DNA of 64,000 nt, taken from NCBI GenBank assembly GCA_900767825.1, contig CAAGAN010000038.1:1-64000 (forward strand), read 5' to 3'. The stretch comes from Bacilli bacterium. Lineage in GTDB: Bacteria > Bacillota_I > Bacilli_A > RFN20 > CAG-826. Shown here piece after piece: positions 1 to 8,489 of the stretch. The translations under genes and the position numbers were made by a program. The notes under the pieces are model-generated. The model had not been told where the DNA came from and made no database searches. It saw only the letters and a list, made by a program, of their open reading frames with translations. Positions within the stretch are counted from its first letter, which is position 1, and every line of letters begins with the position of its first letter.

Positions 1-82
1 CTATGGGTTAACCAATTTCGAACATATGAAGAAAAGGATATTCTTAATCTTCGATAAAGACCCCACGAAAAAACAATAGATT

Positions 83-847
83 TCAAAAAGAAGCCGACCC
101 CCCAAAAAAGTGGAGAACCACTATAGTTGCTGGATTAGCATTGAATTCATTTAATTCTTCAGAAACTGAAGTTCCGATATCTTCAATGGTTAAGCTATAT
201 TCGACTGTAAAGGTTTCGAATATTACATCAAAAGACAATGTGCCTTCTAATTTAGCCTCCTCTCCTAAAGTTAAAGTGACTGTAGAAGATTCATGTTTTA
301 AATAATCTTGATATGAATATAAGTTGGCTAAACCTGAAATGACATAGAATAAATCTTCGTTATTAGAAGTTAAATCATCGTTCCAAATAGATTCACCTAA
401 AGAAACTAGGTCATAAGGCGAATAAAATAAAGCTCCATAAATCAATTCAGGATTATTTACAGGCGAATCCACTGCTGCAATTTCATATGAATTTCCAGTT
501 TTAATGAATTCGACTATTCCTTTGGTGGTAGAGGTAGTTCCGCTAACGAAGGTACCATTTTCATAAGTAGCAATTCCACTAGCATCATAAACTGTAGTAA
601 ACGAAGTTGTTTCTCCATCTTCTTTAACGATTGCGTTTACGGTTGAATTCTTTCCAATAGAAGCTAGGAAAGTAGATAATCCTTCTTTTGCTAAAGTTTG
701 GGTAGTGTTAGTTGATTCGTCGCTTAAAACGACATCTCCAGTGGATGGGGTTGAGTTTGTTTCAGTCGATGGTGTACTTGTATTTGGGTTAGCACTACAA
801 GCACCAAGAAGAATAGCAGCTGGGATTAGAAGTAAGTTGTTTTTCAT
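83..847 (-). CDS. Small secreted lipoprotein of unknown function
   Basis: A 254-residue protein with a short basic N-terminus, a hydrophobic stretch and the lipobox LLGAC near residue 18, so it is probably lipid-anchored outside the membrane. After the cysteine comes a Ser/Thr/Asn-rich linker and then a mostly beta-type mature part that I do not recognise. I chose the ATG at 847 because GGAG lies 6 nt upstream (854-857); an in-frame TTG at 859 overlaps that site and is less likely. The gene stands alone. The fold may be a lipid- or ligand-binding beta structure, but nothing in the sequence fixes a function. Confidence 0.75.
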   Translation of the reverse strand: MKNNLLLIPAAILLGACSANPNTSTPSTETNSTPSTGDVVLSDESTNTTQTLAKEGLSTFLASIGKNSTVNAIVKEDGETTSFTTVYDASGIATYENGTFVSGTTSTTKGIVEFIKTGNSYEIAAVDSPVNNPELIYGALFYSPYDLVSLGESIWNDDLTSNNEDLFYVISGLANLYSYQDYLKHESSTVTLTLGEEAKLEGTLSFDVIFETFTVEYSLTIEDIGTSVSEELNEFNANPATIVVLHFFGGSASF

Positions 848-944
848 TTTGTTCTCCAATTATTGCTGAAAAATAGTAAATGCAAAAATTAATTGTATCT
901 ATATTTTTTATTTTATTTTTAGAAAAAGGATAAACCTAAGTGTT

Positions 945-1436
945 TTATTTCCCTTCTTCTTTCTCTTTTGAAATAAGCTCTTTTAATAATTCTAGACCCT
1001 TTTGGTCATAGTCTTCGTTATAACCTATATTTTCCATCATTCTTTCCGCGGCATATTCAGGATCAAAGGTATGATAAACATAGTAATACTTAATTATCTC
1101 GTTAGAAGGGAAAAGTTTATAAATTTGCTTACTGGTTTTCTTATAGCATAAGCAAAGCACCCTATAGATATAACCTATCCAATATAGTTCTTCTTGGCCA
1201 TATCTAATCTTTCCGTATGAAGTTGGGCCATATTCTTCATCAATAGAATACAAGATGTCATCTATATATAATGATGTATTCAAGATAGTTTTATTATCGA
1301 AGGCAGGTGCAAGCGAAGAATTCATGAATCTTCTTATAAACACAGGCGAACTGCAGTCTAGTTCAAGCAAAGACCTTTCAAATACTTTGCCTTGGAATTT
1401 ACATAGGAAATAGTCATTACAATCGAGTTTTTTCAT
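945..1436 (-). CDS. Partner (antitoxin-like) protein of DUF3990 module 1
   Basis: A 163-residue protein whose ATG overlaps the stop of the upstream HTH-DUF3990 gene by 4 nt, indicating translational coupling. It aligns by eye with residues 1-145 of the protein at 43291-43941, the partner in the second DUF3990 module: both have an SSP..I..F stretch near the N-terminus, a central (L/E)YW.GY motif with aromatic residues following, and a Y..YH..D segment near the end. It lacks the C-terminal Xre helix-turn-helix that the second copy carries. By position and pairing it is probably the antitoxin or regulator of the ADP-ribosyltransferase-like partner; this is inference. Confidence 0.6.
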   Translation of the reverse strand: MKKLDCNDYFLCKFQGKVFERSLLELDCSSPVFIRRFMNSSLAPAFDNKTILNTSLYIDDILYSIDEEYGPTSYGKIRYGQEELYWIGYIYRVLCLCYKKTSKQIYKLFPSNEIIKYYYVYHTFDPEYAAERMMENIGYNEDYDQKGLELLKELISKEKEEGK

Positions 1437-2281
1437 TTCAAGACCTCTTCTATATATTTTCCTTTGCCCCTATATTCGCTTCTAGCAAGTTTTACTTTAT
1501 CTAGCCCAACCTTGCTTTCTTCTAATCTTAATTCTGAATATTTAAACTTTTCGGCAGTAGTTAAAAACATTCTTTTTATTAATTCTAATTTATCTAATGC
1601 CTTATTTGATTTTATAACATATTGGAATCCTAAATTAGTAACTGCAAGGGCATGGATGCATTGTAAATCAGTGATATTACCATTAACAAAATCATCTATT
1701 AAATCAAACATACGATTATCGGCAATTGGAGCAATTACCACATCTGCTTTGCTAACTTTATCCAATATTTTCTTAATTGCCTTTGATTGCTCATAGTTAT
1801 CTAACCAACCCCTATAAAAAGCAATTGCAAGCATCCATTCTAAAGAAACATCAAACTTAGCAAAATTTAAATCAGTTATATCTAGTCTATAAGCATAAAC
1901 ATTATGCGAACTGCTATAGGAAATATAAGTCGAAGCTTGTTTAAAGGTTTCCCCTAGATAGAATCCATTCCCAAAATCATTAAAAACTTTTGAACGATTT
2001 AAACTTAATTTCCCAACAATTTCAGATTTAGAACCATGGAAAAGAACCTTTGAGTCTGATTGATATTCATCATTGAACATCTGTTCATATAACTTATTTA
2101 GATAAATCTTATTTTTGAAAGCCAATGTATATAATCTCTCAACATTGAACTCTTCTGGTTCGGCCAAATTATTTTCCCAACGGTAAATAACTTGAGAAGT
2201 AACCCCTACTTCTTTTGCAAGTTCATCCTGGGATAATCCGAGTAACGTCCTAATAATTTTTATGTCGTTATAAATCTTCAT
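1433..2281 (-). CDS. Xre-type HTH fused to DUF3990 ADP-ribosyltransferase-like domain
   Basis: 282 residues. Positions 1-55 form an Xre/Cro helix-turn-helix (LSQDELAKEVGVTSQVIYRWE). From about residue 79 comes a DUF3990-type domain with FHGSK near residue 81 and NDFGNGFYLG near 101-110; families of this type carry a small ADP-ribosyltransferase-like fold and are widespread next to small partner genes. ATG at 2281 is preferred over the in-frame GTG at 2290 because AAGTGA precedes it. The HTH suggests the protein regulates its own promoter, which holds two near-identical 18-bp repeats. Probable toxin of a toxin-antitoxin-like pair; the reaction and target are unknown. Confidence 0.7.
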   Translation of the reverse strand: MKIYNDIKIIRTLLGLSQDELAKEVGVTSQVIYRWENNLAEPEEFNVERLYTLAFKNKIYLNKLYEQMFNDEYQSDSKVLFHGSKSEIVGKLSLNRSKVFNDFGNGFYLGETFKQASTYISYSSSHNVYAYRLDITDLNFAKFDVSLEWMLAIAFYRGWLDNYEQSKAIKKILDKVSKADVVIAPIADNRMFDLIDDFVNGNITDLQCIHALAVTNLGFQYVIKSNKALDKLELIKRMFLTTAEKFKYSELRLEESKVGLDKVKLARSEYRGKGKYIEEVLK

Positions 2282-2304
2282 ATGGTTCACTTCTTTTCAA
2301 CTTC

Positions 2305-2364
2305 ATTATATCAAAAGTCTAAATAAAGTTAAAACTTCTTTATACTAAAAGTCTATATAAAGTT
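2305..2364 (-). promoter_or_regulatory. Promoter and operator-like direct repeats of DUF3990 module 1
   Basis: Two 18-bp direct repeats, AAAAGTCTA(A/T)ATAAAGTT, lie at 2313-2330 and 2347-2364 and differ at one base; their starts are 34 bp apart. Reading the minus strand, TATAAT (2305-2310) follows a weak -35 TTTAAC (2328-2333) at 17 bp, so the first repeat covers the spacer and the -35. An autoregulating Xre protein encoded just downstream is the obvious binder (inference). The second repeat also forms the last codons of the RhuM fragment. Confidence 0.55.
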
Positions 2365-2644
2365 TGAAAAGAGAACGAAAAAGATTCGGCTCAAACATCA
2401 CGCCTCTTTTAGACTTGACTCTATAACCAACGGAAATTATGACATCTAAGTTAAAATATAGAACATAATGAATCTGTCCTTTAATCTTAATTGCATTTTT
2501 TGCAACAGAGATGTCTTTAGATAATTCGTTTTCATTAAATATATTACGAATGTGCCTACTAACGGCTGATTTATCACGATCAAATAGCATGCTTAAATTA
2601 TCTAGCATTAGCCAAACGGTTTCTTTTTTGTCCATAGAATTCAT
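2345..2644 (-). pseudogene. Fragment of RhuM-family (virulence RhuM/Fic-associated) protein
   Basis: The 99-residue open frame contains the typical RhuM core: ETVWL, then DKSAVSRHIRNIF, then YNLDVIISVGYRVKS-like sequence (here FNLDVIISVGYRVKSKRG). Family members are about 300 residues or longer; here the usual first 20-25 residues are missing and the match stops after the VKS.RG motif, with the last residues read from the operator repeat of the neighbouring module. No Shine-Dalgarno site is visible. I read it as a remnant truncated at both ends, possibly by the event that brought in the DUF3990 module. Confidence 0.7.
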
Positions 2645-2671
2645 CCATGCAATGCTGGTTCTTCATAACCG

Positions 2672-2707
2672 AAAAACTTGTTTGTAGCAAATGTTACAAA
2701 CAAGTTT
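2672..2707 (-). terminator. Terminator downstream of the tRNA operon
   Basis: A perfect 13-bp inverted repeat (arms 2674-2686 and 2695-2707, AAACTTGTTTGTA and its complement) with an 8-nt loop, followed on the minus strand by a run of T. It sits about 55 bp after the Thr tRNA. Confidence 0.7.
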
Positions 2708-2762
2708 ATAAAGTGCATCAAAAAAAGGTTCGACTCGTTCGAATCAAACCTAACGTTCTAAA

Positions 2763-2838
2763 TGGTGCCGCAAGCCGGAATTGAACCAGCAACCTACGCA
2801 TTACAAGTGCGTTGCTCTGCCAATTGAGCTATTGCGGC
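2763..2838 (-). tRNA. tRNA-Thr (anticodon TGT)
   Basis: 76 nt cloverleaf on the minus strand: 7-bp acceptor stem GCCGCAA/TTGCGGC, D arm AGCTCAATTGGC, anticodon loop CTTGTAA with TGT, T arm with GGTTCAATTCC, and an encoded CCA end at 2763-2765. Confidence 0.95.
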
Positions 2839-2846
2839 AATTTGAT

Positions 2847-2921
2847 TGGTGGGTGTTACTGGTATCGAACCAGTGACCTCTTCCGTGTGAAGGAAGCGCT
2901 CTCCCACTGAGCTAAACACCC
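2847..2921 (-). tRNA. tRNA-Val (anticodon CAC)
   Basis: 75 nt cloverleaf: acceptor GGGTGTT/AACACCC, anticodon stem CTTCC/GGAAG around loop TTCACAC giving CAC, T loop GGTTCGATACC, encoded CCA. CAC reads GTG only, so a second Val tRNA with TAC must exist elsewhere. Between this gene and the Ile tRNA there is a 7-bp hairpin (AGCC(C/T)CG arms near 2939-2959). Confidence 0.95.
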
Positions 2922-2969
2922 CTTCATAATCAATAATAGCCCCGCTTTTGACGAGGCTTTAATGTCCAT

Positions 2970-3046
2970 TGGTGGGCCTTAATGGGCTCGAACCATCGAC
3001 CTTGCGCTTATCAAGCGCACGCTCTAACCAACTGAGCTAAAGGCCC
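2970..3046 (-). tRNA. tRNA-Ile (anticodon GAT)
   Basis: 77 nt cloverleaf: acceptor GGGCCTT/AAGGCCC, anticodon stem GCGCT/AGCGC around loop TGATAA with GAT, T arm GGTTCGAGCCC, encoded CCA. It is the first gene of the Ile-Val-Thr operon. Confidence 0.95.
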
Positions 3047-3071
3047 ACATGCGCCTTAAAAGCGCTTAGTA

Positions 3072-3100
3072 AATATACCCCAAGTAAGGCTAACTAACAA
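3072..3100 (-). promoter_or_regulatory. Promoter of the tRNA operon
   Basis: On the minus strand TTGTTA (3095-3100) and TATATT (3072-3077) are 17 bp apart, ending 25 bp before the Ile tRNA. A GCGC-armed hairpin lies between the -10 and the tRNA. Confidence 0.6.
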
Positions 3101-3162
3101 GTACTATTTTTCAATTTGTACCCCTAATTTTATGCTCTTTGCTATTTCTAATGAGAAAAAGC

Positions 3163-5421
3163 CTATTTTTCTATTAATATATAGCCTTCTGGTAACTCAA
3201 TTTCTTTCTTATTATCTTTTTGGATAATGTGAAGATATTCGTCTCTAAGCGGAATATAGATATCATAATCCTTGCTATATCCACCATCAGTAATGTTAAT
3301 AACTTTATTTTTATAATCGATATCTTTTATACCTGTTAATAAAGAAATAACTACATTAGCAATATAGCTGGTAAATCCATGATTCAAAGAATCGGTTTTC
3401 GAATCTTTTTCCCATAAAGTCAATGTCTCTATCGCCATGTAGTAATAGAAGTCGATACTCTCTTCATAAACTTTTGAATATTCCCCTTCTTCCATCAATA
3501 TCTCCATCCTAAAATAATCTCCGATTAAAACATTGGATTTAAATATTTCAGGATATACCTTCTTATCATCTCTACTAGGACCAAATTCATTAAGAAGGAG
3601 ATTAAATAAAGTAGGATATTCCTTAACAGTCGCGGTTTTGAAATAGAATGCATAATATTGGGTGGTCTCAGATATGCGGTTGTTCTTAATTAATTTATTG
3701 GAATCATCTCTAATTAAATTATCGACAAAGAAAGTTCCGTTAAATCCATTTTCCCTAATAAAGCGTTTTATGTTCTTGTTTTTTTCTTCTAGGCTTGGAT
3801 CGTTTAAAAGATGGCTCGCACTAGAAAGAAATCCGGCATAAAGCATGTTCGTAGGTAAATTTACCCCACATGTAGATAAAGAATTATTCGCCTCGCTCCA
3901 TTCGACAAATATCCAGCCATCAAGATTTTCTAATAAGCCAAATTCATTCTCGAATTTAGTAAAATAATCCACTACACCCCTCAATTGAATTAAAGATTTT
4001 TCAAGCAAAGCAGGATCATCATTCTTCCTAAAATATTCTTCTAGTTCGATTCCATAAAACATCGCCCAGTTAGGGATAAAGTTTTTATCACTCGAAGACG
4101 AAGGATAACACATTGGAATCATTCCTTTTGGGAGTTCTCCAACATCGACATAATTTGCATAATTCTCCAAGAAATTTCTTTCCACTAGATTAAATCCAGT
4201 GAATATGGTTTCTGCTCTTCCGGTATAAAAAGAATCGCAAAGCCAGCCTGCCCTTTCTCTACTTGGACAATCGGTAAGGACATCGACTGCATTGGATGCG
4301 AATGTATTTCTTGCAGCCTTTAATATGGTTTCTATTTTCTTATCATCTATCTTATATCTTAATCTATAAGAATCCGGGTTTTCTAAAAGGATAACTCCAA
4401 CATCATTAACTTCTACTATTCCAGAGATAACTACTACCCTTAGATATTGAAGGGTATAAGGAGCAAAGCTAGTTAAATTATATTCCCCAGGATTTAGTTC
4501 ATAAGAAATATAGTTATCGGTAGTATTCCTAAAGCAATTAAGCTCGATTTTATCTTTAGAAACACTTATTTCCTCAAAATAGATAAATAATTTAGATTTT
4601 GATTTAACTTTAATCGATAAACTTGTAAATCCAGTCACGGAGAAAGGATATTTATAGGTAATAGATTCATTATCTTTTAAGATATTATCTAATTTAAGGG
4701 TATCTCCTATAACTAATCTAGAAATAATCTTTCCATAATCTACATCCCATTCCTTACGAGAATAGATACAAAGGAAATCACTATGATAATATCTATCATC
4801 ATGGATAGGCTTATTTTCATCAAAAGATACTTCATTCTTTTCGATTAAAGAGAACCCTACACGATCTAATTTAGGATAAGAAGATGTCCTATTTGTTAGA
4901 TACCCATATCTATTAATATCTAATTTCCTTTTTGAATAAGAGATATCGTGCCCATATTTAAATATATCTTGGTCATATTTAGGATTATAGGCTTCTACAA
5001 ATGGTCTTTGGAAAGAGAACCTAGATACTTTTTGGTATTTGCCTTCATATAAATAACAAGGGCTATCTAAATTAGAATAGGTAACTATTTTCTCATCGTT
5101 AAATAATTCAAATTGGATAAAGGCCTGTTCATCGACGCATTCAAATGATTTGGTATTAAATGATGCCAAAATTATTAATAACCTATTGTTCTCTTCTAGA
5201 TTAGATAAGTGATATGTATCGACTCTATGATGATTTAAAGCAGCTCTAGAAGGGCCATATCCAATCAATTTTCCATTTAGATATATTTGATATTCATTTT
5301 CACCTGTAATAACTAATTTATTGGCCTTTTTAAAATCAATAGGAAATAAAAGAAATATGTTCTTTTCATTGGCTAAAGAAGAATCAAATACAGGGACGGC
5401 ATTAATAAATAAATCATTCAT
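3163..5421 (-). CDS. GH78-like glycoside hydrolase (alpha-L-rhamnosidase family)
   Basis: 752 residues without a signal peptide, so cytoplasmic. N-terminal beta domains (about 1-350) resemble the lectin-like and beta-sandwich parts of bacterial alpha-L-rhamnosidases, with the YLNGKLIGYGPSRA motif near 48. The six-hairpin catalytic domain starts about residue 360 and holds DCPSRERAGWLCDSF near 384-398, matching the DxPxRE..GW.GD signature of GH78, then WVEWS-like sequence (FVEWSEANNS). It would release terminal alpha-rhamnose from imported oligosaccharides. It is shorter than many GH78 enzymes (around 900 residues). ATG at 5421 has AAGG about 9 nt upstream. The exact substrate is inference. 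Confidence 0.75.
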   Translation of the reverse strand: MNDLFINAVPVFDSSLANEKNIFLLFPIDFKKANKLVITGENEYQIYLNGKLIGYGPSRAALNHHRVDTYHLSNLEENNRLLIILASFNTKSFECVDEQAFIQFELFNDEKIVTYSNLDSPCYLYEGKYQKVSRFSFQRPFVEAYNPKYDQDIFKYGHDISYSKRKLDINRYGYLTNRTSSYPKLDRVGFSLIEKNEVSFDENKPIHDDRYYHSDFLCIYSRKEWDVDYGKIISRLVIGDTLKLDNILKDNESITYKYPFSVTGFTSLSIKVKSKSKLFIYFEEISVSKDKIELNCFRNTTDNYISYELNPGEYNLTSFAPYTLQYLRVVVISGIVEVNDVGVILLENPDSYRLRYKIDDKKIETILKAARNTFASNAVDVLTDCPSRERAGWLCDSFYTGRAETIFTGFNLVERNFLENYANYVDVGELPKGMIPMCYPSSSSDKNFIPNWAMFYGIELEEYFRKNDDPALLEKSLIQLRGVVDYFTKFENEFGLLENLDGWIFVEWSEANNSLSTCGVNLPTNMLYAGFLSSASHLLNDPSLEEKNKNIKRFIRENGFNGTFFVDNLIRDDSNKLIKNNRISETTQYYAFYFKTATVKEYPTLFNLLLNEFGPSRDDKKVYPEIFKSNVLIGDYFRMEILMEEGEYSKVYEESIDFYYYMAIETLTLWEKDSKTDSLNHGFTSYIANVVISLLTGIKDIDYKNKVINITDGGYSKDYDIYIPLRDEYLHIIQKDNKKEIELPEGYILIEK

Positions 5422-5496
5422 AGATAAAACCTTTTTGCTAAGTAATATTAAAACATTAACGGCATTATTTTCTTATAAGATAAAGATGAATTTTTG

Positions 5497-6030
5497 TTAT
5501 TCTTTAATATATGTCTTAACTATTTCTCCAATATAGACGTTATGGAAGTCCTCGTTTGGATAGTCAACCGAAGGTATCTCTTTATCAACAAATCCTTCTT
5601 CTTTTAATTTATCTATATATAGTTTCTTGCATATATAGATTTTGCTTGCTTCTTCAACTGCCAAAGTACCATCTATATAAATTGGATGGAACCAAACTTT
5701 AGCCAGTTTATCTTCATCTCTAAAGGAATGTGAACCTAGATAAAGAAGTTCCTTTCTATATTTGCTAGGGAAGACACATATAGAGAAGTAATCATTTTCC
5801 TTGATGATTGAATCAGTATATCTTTGGGGTCTAACAAATATAGTTATGGTTGGTAAACCAAAATGTTTGGTTTCCTTTTTTCTTCCCCACAAAGAACCAA
5901 TTTGCCCCCAGCTAGCAGTCATGCAGCCTTTTCTAGTTTCATTTCCTGCACATACTAACCAAAATAAATCCCCAATCTCGCTAGATGGATTAAACGACAA
6001 TGAATAAACATCCACTTCTTTAAAACTCAT
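5497..6030 (-). CDS. Flavin reductase-like FMN-binding protein
   Basis: 177 residues with the flavin-reductase split beta-barrel pattern: NPSSEIGDLFWLVCAG at the N-terminus, the conserved N.MTASWG-type motif (here GCMTASWGQIGSLWGRK), VRPQRYT and the Y.SICVFP and LG..SGRD-like (LGSHSFRDEDK) stretches. Members bind FMN and reduce it or act as small oxidoreductases; the partner is unknown. GAGG lies 9 nt before the ATG and a TATAAT about 15 nt before that gives a short leader. The gene stands alone behind the GH78-like gene, with a 75-bp gap. Confidence 0.8.
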   Translation of the reverse strand: MSFKEVDVYSLSFNPSSEIGDLFWLVCAGNETRKGCMTASWGQIGSLWGRKKETKHFGLPTITIFVRPQRYTDSIIKENDYFSICVFPSKYRKELLYLGSHSFRDEDKLAKVWFHPIYIDGTLAVEEASKIYICKKLYIDKLKEEGFVDKEIPSVDYPNEDFHNVYIGEIVKTYIKE

Positions 6031-6219
6031 AAAAATAACCTCAATTAGATTATATCTTAATATCCTTAATTAATAATAAAGAAGTTCTAAAAACCGGCTT
6101 TATCCCAATTAGCTTTGTTTCGAGTAGCCAATCAAATAGGAATCTGCCAAAAAACTATTCAGTTTTAAAGGACATGCGAATAATTATCGCTACCACGTCC
6201 TCATCTGACAAAATTCAGC

Positions 6220-6978
6220 TTAAAGTGTCTCGTACATCGCTTTTAATTCTTTTAGAATTTCCTCTTTTGTTCTGCCAACCAGTCCCAAATGTTCAATATC
6301 AACGTTTTCATTTTTCATGCATTGGATAAACTCTTGAATATCGGTATAAACTCCATATGGAGCCACTATTTTTGATGTGGGATCAATAAGCTCTGTCAGA
6401 CGGAAAACATCATTTTTATGCTTCTTGATATTTTTGCTATCAACATGTTCTCCTTTAGCCTTACGTTCTGTCAAATCCAACCACGCTTTTGCCTTAAACG
6501 GAATTAAATGTGCCGCGTCCAAAACAGTCACACCATTAACAACGACTTTCCCCTGTTTCAAAAATTCGTAGTAATCATTATCTAAAAGAATGGCAGATAG
6601 ACTTGAAATATCTTCGTCCATCGGTAACGGTGTTAGCACTGCATCTTCTGGAAGTTGAATAGCATCTAGTTTTCTAGTAAAAAGTTCAATCATTGCAGGG
6701 TACCGATTTGAAATTGGCTGACTGAACCGATAAAACTGAGGCACTCCGGAACTTTTGTTGCAATGTTTATAACCTGCCTGTTTTGCATATTCCCAGAATT
6801 TATGTCCAAAATTAGCATCAACTGCTTCTATAATCAAAACAAGGTCAATATCCTTTGTTGCGCGAAAGTCCAACCCTTCCTCGTTCATTAAAATATCACA
6901 TGCTGTTCCACCAATGATAGCGTACTGCTCTTCGTTTCCCTTGAACCATTCCTTAAAACTCTCAATTCCCGTAACCAT
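6220..6978 (-). CDS. AbiEii-like nucleotidyltransferase toxin
   Basis: 252 residues with the AbiEii/MNT-type nucleotidyltransferase signature: YAIIGGTACDILM near residue 19 and the acidic pair KDIDLVL near 41, followed by the conserved helical region with AKAWLDLTERK. In type IV toxin-antitoxin systems such proteins transfer nucleotides, for example to tRNA acceptor ends, and cause phage abortive infection. GGAGG is 7 nt before ATG. It overlaps the upstream antitoxin-like gene by 17 nt. The base composition is visibly more GC-rich than flanking genes, suggesting transfer. The AbiE assignment is strong at family level; toxicity is inferred. Confidence 0.8.
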   Translation of the reverse strand: MVTGIESFKEWFKGNEEQYAIIGGTACDILMNEEGLDFRATKDIDLVLIIEAVDANFGHKFWEYAKQAGYKHCNKSSGVPQFYRFSQPISNRYPAMIELFTRKLDAIQLPEDAVLTPLPMDEDISSLSAILLDNDYYEFLKQGKVVVNGVTVLDAAHLIPFKAKAWLDLTERKAKGEHVDSKNIKKHKNDVFRLTELIDPTSKIVAPYGVYTDIQEFIQCMKNENVDIEHLGLVGRTKEEILKELKAMYETL

Positions 6979-7921
6979 CTATTTTCCTCCACAGTTCATT
7001 CAGCATTTTTTCTACTGCTTCTTCAACTCGCTCATCAGCATCTTCTCTTAGTGTCAAAGCCAACGAAAGCTCATCTACTACATTTCGCGTAGACAATTTT
7101 CGTGGATTGTATCTCCACATCTCTACGGCCACTTGTGCCTGCGAACTCTGCAAACCATTGGTCATAACATCATTCCACTGAGAGATTCTTTCTGTTGCGT
7201 AACACTTAACGATCGATGCGTTCAGCATGGAATACTCTGCCAATGCCGAATATCCACTTTCTAATAAATCCACTCCAACGAGTTCTTTCGGAATGTAAAC
7301 CGTTCGTTTTATTGGGTTTAGTAACTTATCTTTTGCTTTTTGAAACAATATTTTTGGGGAATCATCAGATTGCATGATCTTCTGTACACCTGCTTTCCTT
7401 ATATGCAGAAGCCCCATTCCTTCAAGCTGTCTGGATGCTCTTGATATAGAAGTAGGCGTTAGTTCCAAGTCCTTTGCAGCCTGACTTGTAGATAATTCCT
7501 TTGCACCACCAAAAATGAAATGCAATAGAAGCATCTGCGCTGATGGAAGCATTTCTTCTCTTGTCATCTTTTCAGCGTTACACCGTTCTTGCAAATAAGC
7601 CGCCATAAAGGGTAAATATATTTGCTTTCCGTCAACAACAAAAGGAATCTTCTCGCGAATCAAATATTCCTTCTGTCGATAACTAAGTTCTTTTAAGACC
7701 AACACAATAGGCAAGTTTTCATTATTCTCTATCCTGGCGATATGTTTTTTCAGCACTTCAATCTGCTCAAGTTCCACCTTAGGATAAAGAAAAATTGCGC
7801 TTTGTCCGTTCATAGATACCAGCTGTAAACAATACCTTGTGGTTATGAAATTAGGCAAATGCTTAAATTCTGCATCCTTATAGATAACCTTGATTCCAAG
7901 AACTTTATCTAGATATTCCAT
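6962..7921 (-). CDS. AbiEi-like winged-helix antitoxin/regulator
   Basis: 319 residues, first gene of the pair. The middle (about 140-180) has a MarR-like winged helix (TSQAAKDLELTPTSISRASRQLEGMGLL); the rest resembles large AbiEi-like regulators that pair with AbiEii nucleotidyltransferases. It most likely neutralises the downstream toxin and represses their shared promoter, which carries a perfect 10-bp inverted repeat around the -10 box. AGGTGA precedes the ATG by 5 nt. Composition is GC-richer than neighbours, like its partner. Confidence 0.75.
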   Translation of the reverse strand: MEYLDKVLGIKVIYKDAEFKHLPNFITTRYCLQLVSMNGQSAIFLYPKVELEQIEVLKKHIARIENNENLPIVLVLKELSYRQKEYLIREKIPFVVDGKQIYLPFMAAYLQERCNAEKMTREEMLPSAQMLLLHFIFGGAKELSTSQAAKDLELTPTSISRASRQLEGMGLLHIRKAGVQKIMQSDDSPKILFQKAKDKLLNPIKRTVYIPKELVGVDLLESGYSALAEYSMLNASIVKCYATERISQWNDVMTNGLQSSQAQVAVEMWRYNPRKLSTRNVVDELSLALTLREDADERVEEAVEKMLNELWRKIDGYGN

Positions 7922-7934
7922 GTCTTCACCTACA

Positions 7935-7978
7935 ATCTTAACTTTCTTTTTGTATTATAACTCTTTTTAAGTTAAGAT
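7935..7978 (-). promoter_or_regulatory. AbiE-type promoter with flanking inverted repeat
   Basis: On the minus strand TATAAT (revcomp of 7954-7959) follows TTTGCA at 18 bp. Perfect 10-bp arms ATCTTAACTT/AAGTTAAGAT at 7935-7944 and 7969-7978 enclose the -10 with a 24-bp spacer. Characterised AbiEi proteins bind inverted repeats in their own promoter, so this is a good operator candidate. Confidence 0.65.
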
Positions 7979-8036
7979 GCAAAATTTGAGTTAAATACAT
8001 TTAAAAACCAACGTAATTTGGTAATTATAGCAATAG

Positions 8037-8063
8037 AAAAGGCCACCTCGAATTGAGATGGCC
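8037..8063 (-). terminator. Terminator of rplM-rpsI
   Basis: GGCCATCTC and GAGGTGGCC form a 9-bp stem (one G-T pair) with a 5-nt loop and are followed on the minus strand by TTTTCT, 23 bp after the rpsI stop. Confidence 0.85.
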
Positions 8064-8085
8064 ATAGATACAATTTCTAAACGAA

Positions 8086-8478
8086 TTAACGCTTGGAGAA
8101 TTGTGGAGCACGACGGGCTCCTTTTAATCCGTACTTCTTTCTTTCCTTGCATCTTGCATCGCGGGTAAGCATACCAGCAACTTTAAGGGCTTTTCTATCT
8201 TCATTAGCTTCTAGAAGAGCTCTAGCAATTCCAAGACGGATAGCTTCGGCTTGTCCGGTGAATCCTCCACCTTTGACATCAGCTTCGACATCATATCTAT
8301 CTTCAGCACCTAAGATGGCCAAAGGTTGCTTTAAGTCAAGGACAAGGGTTGGGAATGGCATATAATCATCAACTTTCTTTCCGTTAACAACGATATTGCC
8401 TTTTCCTGGTTTGATGTAAACACGGGCGACGGAGGTTTTTCTTCTTCCGGTTCCGTAATATTTAACTTCGTTTGCCAT
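8086..8478 (-). CDS. rpsI: Ribosomal protein S9 (uS9)
   Basis: 130 residues, normal length. It begins [15 protein letters not shown], contains the GGG.(T/S)[14 protein letters not shown] core and ends [11 protein letters not shown], the basic tail that reaches the ribosomal P site. AAGGAG is placed for the ATG at 8478. It follows rplM by 11 bp and shares its promoter and leader. Confidence 0.98.
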   Translation of the reverse strand: MANEVKYYGTGRRKTSVARVYIKPGKGNIVVNGKKVDDYMPFPTLVLDLKQPLAILGAEDRYDVEADVKGGGFTGQAEAIRLGIARALLEANEDRKALKVAGMLTRDARCKERKKYGLKGARRAPQFSKR

Positions 8479-8489
8479 TTGTTAACTCC

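Noticed and set aside
1464..1796. 110-residue plus-strand frame inside the DUF3990 gene
   Set aside because: A shadow of the real minus-strand gene, whose domains are clear.
2939..2959. Terminator between tRNA-Ile and tRNA-Val
   Set aside because: The hairpin has no T run on the transcribed strand and the tRNAs are otherwise organised as one operon.
8093..8365. Plus-strand frame opposite rpsI
   Set aside because: rpsI is certain and the opposite frame has no ribosome site or similarity.
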